Shown here: one piece after another, positions 43,239 to 51,602 of the stretch
How positions within the stretch are numbered: the first letter of the stretch is position 1
Layout: each line of letters begins with the position of its first letter
Source: Streptomyces nymphaeiformis
GTDB lineage: Bacteria > Actinomycetota > Actinomycetes > Streptomycetales > Streptomycetaceae
Assembly (NCBI RefSeq): GCF_014203895.1
Contig: NZ_JACHJY010000002.1
Coordinates: 1 to 64,000, forward strand
Length of the DNA: 64,000 nucleotides
Reading direction: 5' to 3'
Position numbers and translations under genes: made by a program
The notes under the pieces: generated by a model
The model's input: only the letters and a program-made list of their open reading frames with translations
Databases searched by the model: none
Told to the model about the DNA's origin: nothing

Positions 43239-43625
43239 TCAGACCGCGGTGAAGAGGTCCCCGGGGGCGTCGTCGAGGACGAAGCCGTTGTCGAAGCGGA
43301 CGCGGACCGTCAGCCTGAGCTTCCGCTCCTGGTACGCGGTCCACTCGGGTTCCAGGGAGGCGACCTGCTCCTCCAGCTGCTGCCTGCTGCCCGGCGGCAT
43401 CTGGTGGCCGAAGTCGTCGAGCAGGGACTTGAGCCGCTCGTACTCACGGACCTCCTGGCTCTGCGGCCGGTCCTCCTCCACCCGCTCGACGGTGCCCTCC
43501 AGGCCGGCCGCGAGGGCCAGGAACCCCGCCGCCGTCCCGGCGGAGGCCCCGTCCGCCGGGACGACCTGTCCGTCCAGCCGGAGATCGACCGTCAACCTCA
43601 CCCGTCGGCCCTCGTTCAGCGTCAT
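43239..43625 (-). CDS. conserved-looking protein of unknown function
   Basis: A 128-residue soluble protein with two similar beta segments at its ends (RRVRLTVDLRLDGQVV and LRLTVRVRFDNGFVLDD) around a helical middle (EVREYERLKSLLDDFGHQM). No known domain is recognised. Codon use is normal for the window. It lies upstream of the DHA2 exporter on the same strand, separated by a 32-bp palindrome, so a functional link is uncertain. Confidence 0.5.
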   Translation of the reverse strand: MTLNEGRRVRLTVDLRLDGQVVPADGASAGTAAGFLALAAGLEGTVERVEEDRPQSQEVREYERLKSLLDDFGHQMPPGSRQQLEEQVASLEPEWTAYQERKLRLTVRVRFDNGFVLDDAPGDLFTAV

Positions 43626-43811
43626 CGATCCTTCGTCTCCAGATAGGTCGGGGTGTCGATTATCCGGGCCCTGAGGCCGTCTCGGTTACCCGCGTGACCC
43701 CGTACGGGTGGACTCGTCGCGCGGGCGCCGAGAGGGAGGGCCGTCGCGTCGGCCCCCGGTGGTGATGTGGCCGTCCAGAAGCTCCCGTGACCCGGAAGAG
43801 GCACCCCCGAC

Positions 43812-45020
43812 ATGCGACGTACCCCCTCCCGCCGGCTGTTCGCCGCGACGCTGCTCGTGGCGTCCGTGCTGGCCCCCGTGACGGCCACGCCCGCCGCCGC
43901 CGTCCACGCCGTGACCACCGCCGCCGTCGGCACGCACGGCGAGGATGACTGCCCGCCGGGCGGATTCGGCCCGGAGCTCACCTCCCGGCTCGACAAGGCC
44001 GTCGAGGACGTCCGCAGGCAGGCCGGCATCCCCGGCGTCGCCGTCGGCCTGTGGATGCCGGGCAGGGGAAGCTACGTCCACGCGACCGGCGTCGCGAACA
44101 AGGCCACCGGCGAGCCGATGTCCACCGACGGCTTCATCCGCATCGGCAGCGAGACCAAGACCTTCACCGTCACCGCCCTCCTGAAGCTCGTCGACGACCA
44201 CCGGATCCGCCTCGACGACCCCATCGCCCGCTACGTCCACGGCGTGCCGAACGGCCACCGGATCACCCTGCGCCACCTCGCCGAGATGCGCAGCGGCCTC
44301 TTCCCGTACACCTCCGACCCGGGCTTCATCCACGACCTGCTCAGCGACCCGCAGCGCTACTTCACCCCGGAGGAGGCGCTCGCGTACGGCTTCAAGCACA
44401 AGAACACCTTCGAGCCGGGCGCGAAGTTCGAGTACTCCAACAGCAACCTGGTCCTGCTCGGCCTGGTCGTCGAGAAGGTCACCGGCCAACCGCTCCAGGA
44501 GTTCCTCCGCAACCGCGTGCTCCGCCCGGCCCACCTGCGCCACACGCTCCTCCCGACCGGCCCCGAGTTCCCCGAGCCGCACCCCCGCGGCTACACGAAC
44601 CAGACGCTCAGCGGCACGGTCGTGGACTCCACCGACTGGAACCCCAGCTGGGCCTGGGCGGCCGGGGCGATGATCTCCGACCAGCGCGACCTGCGCCGCT
44701 GGGCGAAGGTCCTCGCCACCGGAGAGCTGCTCAGCCCCGAGACGCAGGCGCAGCGGCTCAAGACGCTGCCGACGGGCTTCCCCGGCCTCAGTTACGGCCT
44801 CGGCATCTTCGACGCCAACGGATGGATCGGGCACAACGGCTCGATTCCCGGGTACGAGACGGTGACCGTCTACCTGCCCGAGCGGGACGCCACGCTCGTC
44901 GTCATGCTCAACACGGACATCACCAGCGGGGGCCAGGAGCCGTCCACGCTCGTCGCCCGCGCGGTCACCGCGATCGTCACCCCGGACCACGTCTACGCCG
45001 GCGGGATCCAGCCCCGGTAG
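43812..45020 (+). CDS. secreted serine hydrolase of beta-lactamase/DD-peptidase family
   Basis: A 402-residue exported enzyme with a signal peptide (1-30) and a class C beta-lactamase-like domain. Catalytic motifs: Ser113-x-x-Lys116 in IGSETKTFTV, the Tyr motif FEYSNSN, and HNGSIPG in place of KTG. This arrangement is typical of Streptomyces R61-like D-alanyl-D-alanine carboxypeptidases and related esterases. It would act on the cell wall or an extracellular ester/amide. The 186-base upstream gap shows no other gene. Confidence 0.87.
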   Translation: MRRTPSRRLFAATLLVASVLAPVTATPAAAVHAVTTAAVGTHGEDDCPPGGFGPELTSRLDKAVEDVRRQAGIPGVAVGLWMPGRGSYVHATGVANKATGEPMSTDGFIRIGSETKTFTVTALLKLVDDHRIRLDDPIARYVHGVPNGHRITLRHLAEMRSGLFPYTSDPGFIHDLLSDPQRYFTPEEALAYGFKHKNTFEPGAKFEYSNSNLVLLGLVVEKVTGQPLQEFLRNRVLRPAHLRHTLLPTGPEFPEPHPRGYTNQTLSGTVVDSTDWNPSWAWAAGAMISDQRDLRRWAKVLATGELLSPETQAQRLKTLPTGFPGLSYGLGIFDANGWIGHNGSIPGYETVTVYLPERDATLVVMLNTDITSGGQEPSTLVARAVTAIVTPDHVYAGGIQPR

Positions 45021-45086
45021 CGGGTGTCCTGTCCAGAGGAGGTCGATCGGGGCCACCTGCCCGAGACTGGGGGGAAGGAGGCGCCC

Positions 45087-45542
45087 ATGGGTGACGGCGA
45101 CGGTGGCCCCCCGGACCAGGTCCGCCGGCTGGTGCTGCACGGCACGCGCGGGGTCGTCTCGCGCTGCCGGGACTTCACGGCGGAGGCGCTGGCCGACTGG
45201 GGCTGGATCCCGGCGGACAGCGAGGAGGCGGGGGAGCGGGTCGAGGACGTCCTGCTCCTCGTCTCCGAGGTCGTCACCAACGCCTGTCTGCACGCCGGCG
45301 GCCCCGAGGAGTTCGTCCTGCGGAACGGGCGGGGGCGGCTGCGCGTGGAGGTGTCCGACGCCAGCCCCGAGCACCCGCGCGTACGGGTGCCCAGGTCCCC
45401 GGCCCTGCCCGGCGGGCACGGCCTGATGGTCCTCGACCTGCTCGCCGCCGAGTGGGGCAGCCGGGACAAGGAGACGGGAGCCGTGGGCAAGGTGGTCTGG
45501 CTGGAGGTCGGCCGCCCGCCCCGGAGGAGCACCGGCGATTAG
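45087..45542 (+). CDS. RsbW-like ATP-binding anti-sigma regulatory protein
   Basis: A 151-residue GHKL kinase-fold protein. Motifs: N-box VLLLVSEVVTNACLHAGGPEEF, G1 VSDASPEHPRV and G2 PGGHGLMVLDLLAAEWG. In Streptomyces dozens of such HATPase_c proteins act as anti-sigma factors or as serine kinases for SpoIIAA-like antagonists. There is no adjacent sigma or antagonist gene, so its partner is unknown. ATG at 45087 follows GGGGAAGGAGG; upstream in-frame codons to 45024 are rejected. Confidence 0.85.
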   Translation: MGDGDGGPPDQVRRLVLHGTRGVVSRCRDFTAEALADWGWIPADSEEAGERVEDVLLLVSEVVTNACLHAGGPEEFVLRNGRGRLRVEVSDASPEHPRVRVPRSPALPGGHGLMVLDLLAAEWGSRDKETGAVGKVVWLEVGRPPRRSTGD

Positions 45543-45607
45543 ACCCGGCGGGGGTGGGCAGCCGCCGGACGCGGGGGCCGTCGTACCGGTGCGGAGAGGA
45601 GCGGATC

Positions 45608-45934
45608 ATGCCGCGCGGATCGAACGCCAAGCGGGAGCGGCAGTACGAGCACATCAAGGAGAGCGCTCTGGAGCGGGGCGAGAGCAGGGAGCGCGCCGAG
45701 GAGATCGCCGCGCGCACGGTGAACAAGGAGCGGGCGCGGTCCGGCGAGTCGAAGACCGCGAGCAAGAGCTCGACCGAGGACATGTCCTCCGGGCGCCGCG
45801 GCGGCCTGCGCTCGCACAGCGGCGCGCAGGGCCCGACCTACGACCAGCTGTACGCCGAGGCCCGGCGCCGCGACATCCACGGCCGCTCCTCGATGGACAA
45901 GGCCGAACTGAAGCGGGCCCTGGACGACAGCTGA
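45608..45934 (+). CDS. small basic protein with Rho_N-like tail
   Basis: A 108-residue, highly charged protein. The N-terminal half (MPRGSNAKRERQYEHIKESA, ERAEEIAARTVNKERAR) matches short Streptomyces proteins often labelled plasmid stabilisation protein; the C-terminal half (YDQLYAEARRRDIHGRSSM, DKAELKRALDD) resembles a Rho_N/SAP-like nucleic-acid-binding helix pair. A nucleic-acid or stress role is plausible but unproven. It converges on the carboxyltransferase with 9 bases between stops. Confidence 0.7.
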   Translation: MPRGSNAKRERQYEHIKESALERGESRERAEEIAARTVNKERARSGESKTASKSSTEDMSSGRRGGLRSHSGAQGPTYDQLYAEARRRDIHGRSSMDKAELKRALDDS

Positions 45935-45943
45935 GAGCCCGTG

Positions 45944-47296
45944 TCAGCAAGCGTCCGGCCGGTGCTCCACCACACCCCTGACGACACCGAGGTCCACCAG
46001 GTCCTGCGGGCGCAGACGGAGCTGGTCGGCCGTGGCCGCGGCCTCCTCGGGGGCCCGCTTGAGGATGGCGGCGGCGGACTCGGGCGCGATGACGGAGAAG
46101 TAACTGTCCGGCGTGGCCCAGGTGTTGCCCGGTGCGGCGAGGGCGAGTGCACCGCCCGAACCCCCCTCGCCGATGAGCAGGGCGGTCACAGGGGTACGGG
46201 CGGAGGCGACGGCGGCGAACAGGTCGGCGATCGCCGGCCCCGCACCCGCGTGCTCCGCCTCGGCGTCGTTCGCGGCGCCCGGGGTGTCGACGAGCGTGAG
46301 CACCGGGATCCCGAGGCGGTCGGCCAGGCGCACCACACGGGCCGCCGTGCGGAAGCCGGCCGGGCGGGTCGCGGTGCCGCACTGGGCCGCGTACGCGACC
46401 GTACGGCCGTCGGGGAGGCGGCCGAAGCCGCACCGCATGCCCGGGTCGACGCCTCCGCAGCGGTCGCCCGAGATCTCCTCGCGCAGCGTGAAATGGGCGT
46501 CGAGGTACGCGGCGGCCCGGGGCCGCTCCGGGTGCCGGGCGCGCGCCACCGCCTCCCGGCCGCTCGCGGCGGGCGCCGCCGCCGGGTCGCCGAGCGCGTA
46601 CGGCGGCGGGACCGGGCCCTCGGCGGGCCGGACGAGCAGCGAGAGCCAGCGCCCGAGGGTCCCGCGCAGCGCGTCCGGCGGCACGATCGCGTCGAGGTGG
46701 CCGTGGGCGAGCTGCGCCTCGGCGGTGTACGCGGCGGGGTCCGCGTCCGGCGGCCGCACCCGGGAGCCGGCGAAGCCGACCTGGGCGCCCGGCAGGGCGA
46801 GGACGACATCGGCGCCCGCGCCGAGCGTGGCCCAGCCGCCGCCCGTCGTCGGATCCCGCAGGACCGCGATCTGCGGCAGCCCCTCGGCCCGCGTGATCTC
46901 CGACTCGCGCGCCAGGAGCTGGAGTTGGAGGAGGGCGCGCATGCCCTCGTGCATCCGGCTGCCGCCCGTGGCCGGCAGCACGACCACCGGTAGCCGTCGT
47001 TCCCGCGCCGCGGCGTGCGCGGCGGCGGCCCGCGCGCCCGTCCGCTCCCCGAGGGAGCCGCCGAGGAACCGGAACTCGAAGGAGATCAGCACCGCCGTCA
47101 CCCCGCCCACCACGCCCGTCCCGCAGACCACCGACTCGGTCTCGCCGGTGCGGTCGGCGGCGCGGGCGTGCGCGGCGGAGTAGCCGGGCCAGCCGATCGG
47201 CCCGTCGCCGGTCAAAGGGCCTTCCACGAAAGGGAGTTCGTGGAAGTCGTCGGTGACGAGGGCGATCGCCTCGCGTGCCGTCGTCGGATCGCTCAT
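45944..47296 (-). CDS. fused carboxyltransferase (AccD/AccA-like)
   Basis: A 450-residue crotonase-fold carboxyltransferase in which an AccD-like N-terminal half (VVCGTGVVGGVTAVLISFEF, LPATGGSRMHEGMRALLQ) and an AccA-like C-terminal half (LTLVDTPGAANDAEAEHAGAG, IGEGGSGGALALAAPGN) are joined. It would transfer carboxyl from biotin to an acyl-CoA. No biotin carrier or carboxylase subunit is nearby. The zinc-finger of AccD is missing. The product could be malonyl-CoA or another carboxylated CoA; its role next to the lanthipeptide cluster is unclear. Confidence 0.82.
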   Translation of the reverse strand: MSDPTTAREAIALVTDDFHELPFVEGPLTGDGPIGWPGYSAAHARAADRTGETESVVCGTGVVGGVTAVLISFEFRFLGGSLGERTGARAAAAHAAARERRLPVVVLPATGGSRMHEGMRALLQLQLLARESEITRAEGLPQIAVLRDPTTGGGWATLGAGADVVLALPGAQVGFAGSRVRPPDADPAAYTAEAQLAHGHLDAIVPPDALRGTLGRWLSLLVRPAEGPVPPPYALGDPAAAPAASGREAVARARHPERPRAAAYLDAHFTLREEISGDRCGGVDPGMRCGFGRLPDGRTVAYAAQCGTATRPAGFRTAARVVRLADRLGIPVLTLVDTPGAANDAEAEHAGAGPAIADLFAAVASARTPVTALLIGEGGSGGALALAAPGNTWATPDSYFSVIAPESAAAILKRAPEEAAATADQLRLRPQDLVDLGVVRGVVEHRPDAC

Positions 47297-47376
47297 GCGG
47301 GCCTCGCCGCTCGTCGCCGGAGTGTGGATGCGGGATGGTGCGGTGCTGCACCTCCACCGTACCGCCCGGTAGCCGT

Positions 47377-47393
47377 CGGCTGCCCGGCAGCCG
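47377..47393 (-). terminator. terminator at end of lanthipeptide operon
   Basis: CGGCTG-CCCGG-CAGCCG hairpin lies directly past the radical SAM stop codon on the minus strand, the last gene of the lanthipeptide run. Confidence 0.5.
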
Positions 47394-48407
47394 TCAGCCG
47401 CCCGGGACGAACGCCGTCCGGCGGGCGATCCGCCGCCGGTCGGCCTCCGTGCCGAAGCGGAGGTCGATCGCCCGCGTGGCCTCCGCCCACTCCCGCATGG
47501 TCCGCACCCGGCCCAGGGCCTCCCGGACGAACGGGTCGTGCCAGCGGGCGACGGCCCGCCGCCACAGCTCCGCCGGGGGATCGGTCAGGACGTTCCCGAC
47601 GGTCCCCTCGTACGCCGCCATCGCCCGCACCGCGCCGTCCGGTTCGATCTGCAGCACGGGCAGGCAGACGCCCGCGGCGATCAGGTCGGGACTCATCCGC
47701 AGGGCCAGGTTGTCCGTGCTCGTCACCCGGACGCCCGGCGGCGCGAGCTCCTGGAGCCGCCGCCCGTACTCCGCGCTGCCCAGGAGCCGTACCCGCTCGT
47801 CGTCGAGCAGCTCGTGCTCCGCGAAACCCGGCCGGCTGGCGAGCCCCTCGGGGACGACCGCCCCGAACGACACCTGCCCGAGGTCCGGGAACCGGGGCGC
47901 GACGGCGGTCAGGAACTCCTCGACCTGATGGGCGTTGCTCCGCATCACCACGTAGTCGACACCGATGCTCGCCCGGACCCCGGCGGTCAGCAACTCCAGG
48001 GCGGCCACCGCCCGGTCGAAGGAGCCGCGCCGGCCGCGGATCCGGTCGTGGACGTCCGCGGTGGCCCCGTCGAGGCTCACGCTCACGGCCGAGAAGGCGT
48101 CGACGGCGGCCTCGGCGGAAGCCCGGTCGAGCGTCCAGCCGCTGGTGAACAGCGACACCGGCACCCCGGCGGCCGTGAACCGCTCCGCGACCGCGAACAG
48201 TTCCGGCACGAGCAGCGGTTCGCCCCCGGCCAGGCACACCCCCTGCGTCCCCAGGGCCAGGATCGCGTCGGCGGCGCGCAGCATGTCGTCACCGGAGAGG
48301 CGACGCGCCGGGCGCCGCCCGGACTCGGAGTAGCAGTGCGTGCACCGCAGGGGACAGGCGTACGTGATGTCCCACAGGACTTCCAGCGGGTGGTCGGGGA
48401 TCTCCAC
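47394..48407 (-). CDS. radical SAM enzyme of lanthipeptide cluster
   Basis: A 337-residue radical SAM protein. The [4Fe-4S] motif is Cys18-x3-Cys22-x2-Cys25 in ITYACPLRCTHCYSESG; GVCLAGGEPLL is the SAM-binding GGEP. The C-terminal part has GVCLPVLQIEPDGAVRA and NVLTDPPAELW, resembling truncated SPASM domains of peptide- and cofactor-modifying enzymes, but with too few cysteines for two extra clusters. GTG start preceded by GAGGAG, 9 bases after the P450 stop, so co-transcribed. It may modify the lanthipeptide or a partner. Confidence 0.87.
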   Translation of the reverse strand: MEIPDHPLEVLWDITYACPLRCTHCYSESGRRPARRLSGDDMLRAADAILALGTQGVCLAGGEPLLVPELFAVAERFTAAGVPVSLFTSGWTLDRASAEAAVDAFSAVSVSLDGATADVHDRIRGRRGSFDRAVAALELLTAGVRASIGVDYVVMRSNAHQVEEFLTAVAPRFPDLGQVSFGAVVPEGLASRPGFAEHELLDDERVRLLGSAEYGRRLQELAPPGVRVTSTDNLALRMSPDLIAAGVCLPVLQIEPDGAVRAMAAYEGTVGNVLTDPPAELWRRAVARWHDPFVREALGRVRTMREWAEATRAIDLRFGTEADRRRIARRTAFVPGG

Positions 48408-48416
48408 GGCGGCTCC

Positions 48417-49628
48417 TCAGCGCTGTACGGGTTCGTGGTCGCCGTCCGGGGCCAGGACCACCCGGAGGCGTCGTCGTTCGGGCTCCTCCCCGGTGCCCGG
48501 AGGCGGCTCGGCGAGGGCGAGGCGCGGGAAGCGGGCGAGCAGGGTGCCGAAGGCGATCCGGAGCTCGGCGCGGGCGAGCGCCGAGCCCAGGCAGTGCTTG
48601 TGCCCGAGCCCGAAGGCGAGGTGGGCGTGGGGCGCGCGGTCGGGGTCGAAGCGGTCCGGGTCCTCGAAGCGGTCCGGGTCGCGGTTGACGGCGGCGAGCG
48701 CGCAGTGCACCCCGCCGCCGGCGGCCAGCGGGGCGCCGTCCACCTCGGTCGCGGCCCCCGCGTAGCGGGACGCGAGCGTCGTCGGCGTGACGTGCCGCAG
48801 CAGCTCCTCGACGGTGGCGTCGAGCCGCCCGGGGTCGGCCCCGAGCCGCTCCCAGTGCTCCCGCCGCCGAAGCAGCAGCTCCAGGCCGTCGGTGATCAGC
48901 CGGGTCACCGGACGGTGGCCCGCCACGAGGACGAACCGGACGGCGGCGAGGGCGTCCTCCCGCAGCAGCTCGGCGTCCGCGCCGCCCTGCCGGAGCATCG
49001 CGCTGATCAGGTCGTCCCCGGGCTTCTCGGCCCGCTCCCCGATCAGGCCCTTCAGGTACCGGGACAGCGCGTGGCCCGCGCTCTCCGTGACGGTGCTCGC
49101 CCCGCCGTACTCCGCGATCCAGCCGTACAGATAGTCCCGGACGTACCCCCGGTCCTCCCGGGGGATCCCCAGGAGCTCGCACAGCACCGCCACCGGGAAC
49201 GGCCGAGAGAACACCCGCACCAGGTCGACGGCCTCGCCCGGCGGCACGGCCGCGAGCAGCAGATCGGCCTCCCGCTGGACGCGCGGGACGAGCGCCGCGA
49301 CCCGGCGGTGGGTCAGATGACGGGAGACGGTACGGCGCAGCCGGAGGTGCTCCTCGGTGGGCAGGAAGAACAACTGCTCCTCGTCGCAGGCCTCTTCGTC
49401 CGCGCCGGTGCGCATGGACACGGCCAGCGGATGCTCGCCGCGCAGGGCCGGTTCGACGAGGACGGCGGCGGCGACCTCGTACCGGGTGACCATCAGACCG
49501 TCCTCGCGGCCGCCGAGGCTGACCTCCACCGTGCCGCTCTCGCGCAGCCGCGTCAGGGCCGCGTGGTCCCTGAGCATCTCCGCACCGATCACGGGCGGCC
49601 GGCCGGAACCGGCGTACGGGCATTCCAT
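48417..49628 (-). CDS. cytochrome P450 (A) of lanthipeptide cluster
   Basis: A 403-residue bacterial class I P450. ExxR is Glu275-LL-Arg278 ([10 protein letters not shown]); the haem loop is [10 protein letters not shown] with Cys346. The I-helix reads [10 protein letters not shown]: the acid-alcohol pair (usually Glu/Asp-Thr) is Arg239-Pro240. This resembles the second P450 of the cluster, which has the same Arg-Pro. ATG at 49628 follows GGAGGA. The N-terminal extension to 49748 in the open frame is rejected because it lies in the ABC gene. It likely oxidises the lanthipeptide. Confidence 0.87.
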   Translation of the reverse strand: MECPYAGSGRPPVIGAEMLRDHAALTRLRESGTVEVSLGGREDGLMVTRYEVAAAVLVEPALRGEHPLAVSMRTGADEEACDEEQLFFLPTEEHLRLRRTVSRHLTHRRVAALVPRVQREADLLLAAVPPGEAVDLVRVFSRPFPVAVLCELLGIPREDRGYVRDYLYGWIAEYGGASTVTESAGHALSRYLKGLIGERAEKPGDDLISAMLRQGGADAELLREDALAAVRFVLVAGHRPVTRLITDGLELLLRRREHWERLGADPGRLDATVEELLRHVTPTTLASRYAGAATEVDGAPLAAGGGVHCALAAVNRDPDRFEDPDRFDPDRAPHAHLAFGLGHKHCLGSALARAELRIAFGTLLARFPRLALAEPPPGTGEEPERRRLRVVLAPDGDHEPVQR

Positions 49629-49650
49629 CGGGCGGTCCTCCTTCCGGACT

Positions 49651-51426
49651 TCAGGGGGTGGGTTCGAGGAACTGGGTCGCCGCCAGCTCGGCGTAGAGCG
49701 GATCGCCGGCGAGGAGTTCGGCGTGGGTGCCGACGGCCCGTACGACACCGCCGTCGAGCACCACGATCCGGTCCGCCATGGCGACCGTGGACAGCCGGTG
49801 CGCCACGATCAGGACGGTCGTCGTCCGTGACACGTCGGCGACGGTGTCCCGCAGCGCGGCCTCGTTCACCGCGTCCAGCTGCGAGGTCGCCTCGTCCAGG
49901 AGCAGCAGCCGGGGGCGGCGCAGCAACGCGCGGGCGATCGCCACGCGCTGCCGCTGACCGCCGGAGAGCCGGGTGCCGCGGTGCCCCACGAGCGTGTCGA
50001 GGCCCTCCGGCAGGCGCTCCACCAGCTCGTCGAGGCGGGCCGTGCGCAGGACCCGGTCGAGCTCGGGCCCGCTCGCGCCGGGCCGGCCGAGCAGCAGGTT
50101 GTCCCGCAGGGAACCGGATACGACGGGCGCGTCCTGCTCCACGTAGCCGATGAGGGAACGCAGTTCCCGCAGGTCCCAGCTGTCCAGGCGGCGCCCGTCG
50201 AGGAGGATGCTGCCGGCCGAGGCCTCGTAGAAGCGCTCCAGGAGCGAGAAGAGGGTGGTCTTGCCCGCCCCGGACGGGCCGACGAACGCGGTCGTGCCCC
50301 GGGACGGCACGGAGAAGCTCACCCCCCGGTGCACGGGCGGCAGTTCGGGACCGTACCGGAAGTGCACGTCCCGGAACTCCAGGGAGGCCGGTACGGGGGA
50401 GACGGCGGGTTCCGGACGCGGCGCCCGGCCCTTCGGCTCGGCGCGCAGCGCCTCCGTCTCGCGGATGCGGTTCACGGCGGCCGCGCCCAGGTGGTACTGG
50501 CTGACGCCGCCGACGAGTTGCTGCACCGCGGGCACCAGGTAGAACACGTACATCAGGAAGGCGATGAGCCGGCCGACGTCCAGGGCGCCGGAGGCGACCC
50601 GGCTGCCGCCGATCGCGAGCACGGTGAAGAACGCGGTCTGTACGGCGAGTTCGGCGGTGTTGCCGGCGAGCGCGAGCCACTTCGCCGCCCGCACCCCGGC
50701 CCGCCAGGAGCTCTCGGCCGCCTCGTGGACGGCGGCCTCGGCCCGGTCCTCCGCCCCGGAGGCCTTCACCGTGCGCAGCGCGCCGAGCGCCCGCTCCAGG
50801 GCCGCACCGACCAGACCCACCGACTCCTGGGCTGCCGTCCCGGCCTCGTTGACCCGGACCATGACCGTGCGGACCACCCAGCCCGCGAGGAGCAGGACGC
50901 CGAGCGTCACGCCGGTGAGCACCGGGTCGAGCAGGCCCATCAGCGTCGTGGTCACGACCAGGGTGAGCGCGCCCATGGCGGTGCCGACGAGCGCGTCGGT
51001 GGTGACCTGCCGGAGGAGCGCCGTGTCGGAGGTGACCCGGGCGATCAGGTCGCCGGGCTCGGTCCGGTCGAACTCGCCGATCCGCAGCCGCAGGAGGTGC
51101 GAGGAGAGGCGCCGCCGCGCGGTGAGGACGACCGTCTCGGCGGCCCTGCGCAGCACGTACTGCGCGACCGGACCGGCGAGCGCCGTGACGGCGACGAGGG
51201 CCGCCATCGCCCACAGCACGCCGTCCAGGGGCCGGTGGTGGGTGAGTCCGTCGATGAGCCGCTCGGCCACGAGCGGGATCGTCAGTCCGGCCGCGGTGGT
51301 CAGCAGGCTGAGGAACCCGCCGAGGGCGAGCGCCGGCCAGGAGGGGCGGACGTGGTCGAGCAGGACGCGCCGGACGGAGGCCGCGGGTTCCTCGTGAGGG
51401 AGGTCGGGACGGGACGGTGTGTTCAC
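49651..51426 (-). CDS. ABC half-exporter (ATPase fused to membrane domain)
   Basis: A 591-residue homodimeric exporter. Six membrane helices lie in residues 30-300; the nucleotide-binding domain follows with Walker A ([10 protein letters not shown]), signature ([16 protein letters not shown]), Walker B ([12 protein letters not shown]) and H-loop ([11 protein letters not shown]). There is no N-terminal C39 peptidase, so leader removal must come from elsewhere. It is next to the precursor gene, and its place matches the ABC genes beside the precursor in ramCSAB-type class III clusters, so export of the peptide is likely. Confidence 0.9.
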   Translation of the reverse strand: MNTPSRPDLPHEEPAASVRRVLLDHVRPSWPALALGGFLSLLTTAAGLTIPLVAERLIDGLTHHRPLDGVLWAMAALVAVTALAGPVAQYVLRRAAETVVLTARRRLSSHLLRLRIGEFDRTEPGDLIARVTSDTALLRQVTTDALVGTAMGALTLVVTTTLMGLLDPVLTGVTLGVLLLAGWVVRTVMVRVNEAGTAAQESVGLVGAALERALGALRTVKASGAEDRAEAAVHEAAESSWRAGVRAAKWLALAGNTAELAVQTAFFTVLAIGGSRVASGALDVGRLIAFLMYVFYLVPAVQQLVGGVSQYHLGAAAVNRIRETEALRAEPKGRAPRPEPAVSPVPASLEFRDVHFRYGPELPPVHRGVSFSVPSRGTTAFVGPSGAGKTTLFSLLERFYEASAGSILLDGRRLDSWDLRELRSLIGYVEQDAPVVSGSLRDNLLLGRPGASGPELDRVLRTARLDELVERLPEGLDTLVGHRGTRLSGGQRQRVAIARALLRRPRLLLLDEATSQLDAVNEAALRDTVADVSRTTTVLIVAHRLSTVAMADRIVVLDGGVVRAVGTHAELLAGDPLYAELAATQFLEPTP

Positions 51427-51459
51427 GGGATTCCTCGAAGCGGGTCGGGAGGGTGTGTC

Positions 51460-51497
51460 GGGGCCGGGGTCCGCCGTGGGGGACGGACCCCGGCCCC
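51460..51497 (-). terminator. intra-operon hairpin after precursor gene
   Basis: A 14-bp perfect stem (51460-51473 with 51484-51497) sits 7 bases past the precursor stop and 33 bases before the ABC start. Such partial terminators/3' stabilisers after lanA genes raise precursor mRNA relative to downstream genes. Confidence 0.6.
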
Positions 51498-51504
51498 GGA
51501 CCCG

Positions 51505-51597
51505 TCAGCAGGTGCTCTTGTAGGAGGTCACGATGCTGTTGCACGGGTGCGCGGACTCGGCCTCGCCGAGCGACTGCAGCTGGAGAACGCAGGCCAT
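51505..51597 (-). CDS. lanA: class III lanthipeptide precursor peptide (30 aa)
   Basis: A 30-residue peptide between LanKC and the ABC exporter. The N-terminal part (MACVLQLQSLGEAES) carries the class III leader signature with hydrophobics and LQ (compare LFDLQSME of RamS). The C-terminal part (AHPCNSIVTSYKSTC) is rich in Ser/Thr and has Cys19 and Cys30; Ser15-x3-Cys19 and Ser21/Thr24/Ser25/Ser28 before Cys30 suit lanthionine or labionin rings. The leader is short. Strong GGAGGTGA ribosome site overlaps the end of lanKC (stop only 5 bases upstream of the ATG), consistent with coupling. Confidence 0.85.
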   Translation of the reverse strand: MACVLQLQSLGEAESAHPCNSIVTSYKSTC

Positions 51598-51602
51598 CTC
51601 AT

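Noticed and set aside
47394..48407. Ranthipeptide/sactipeptide maturase as the main biosynthetic enzyme
   Set aside because: The radical SAM protein lacks a full SPASM domain; the core enzyme of the cluster is clearly LanKC, so I treat it as tailoring.
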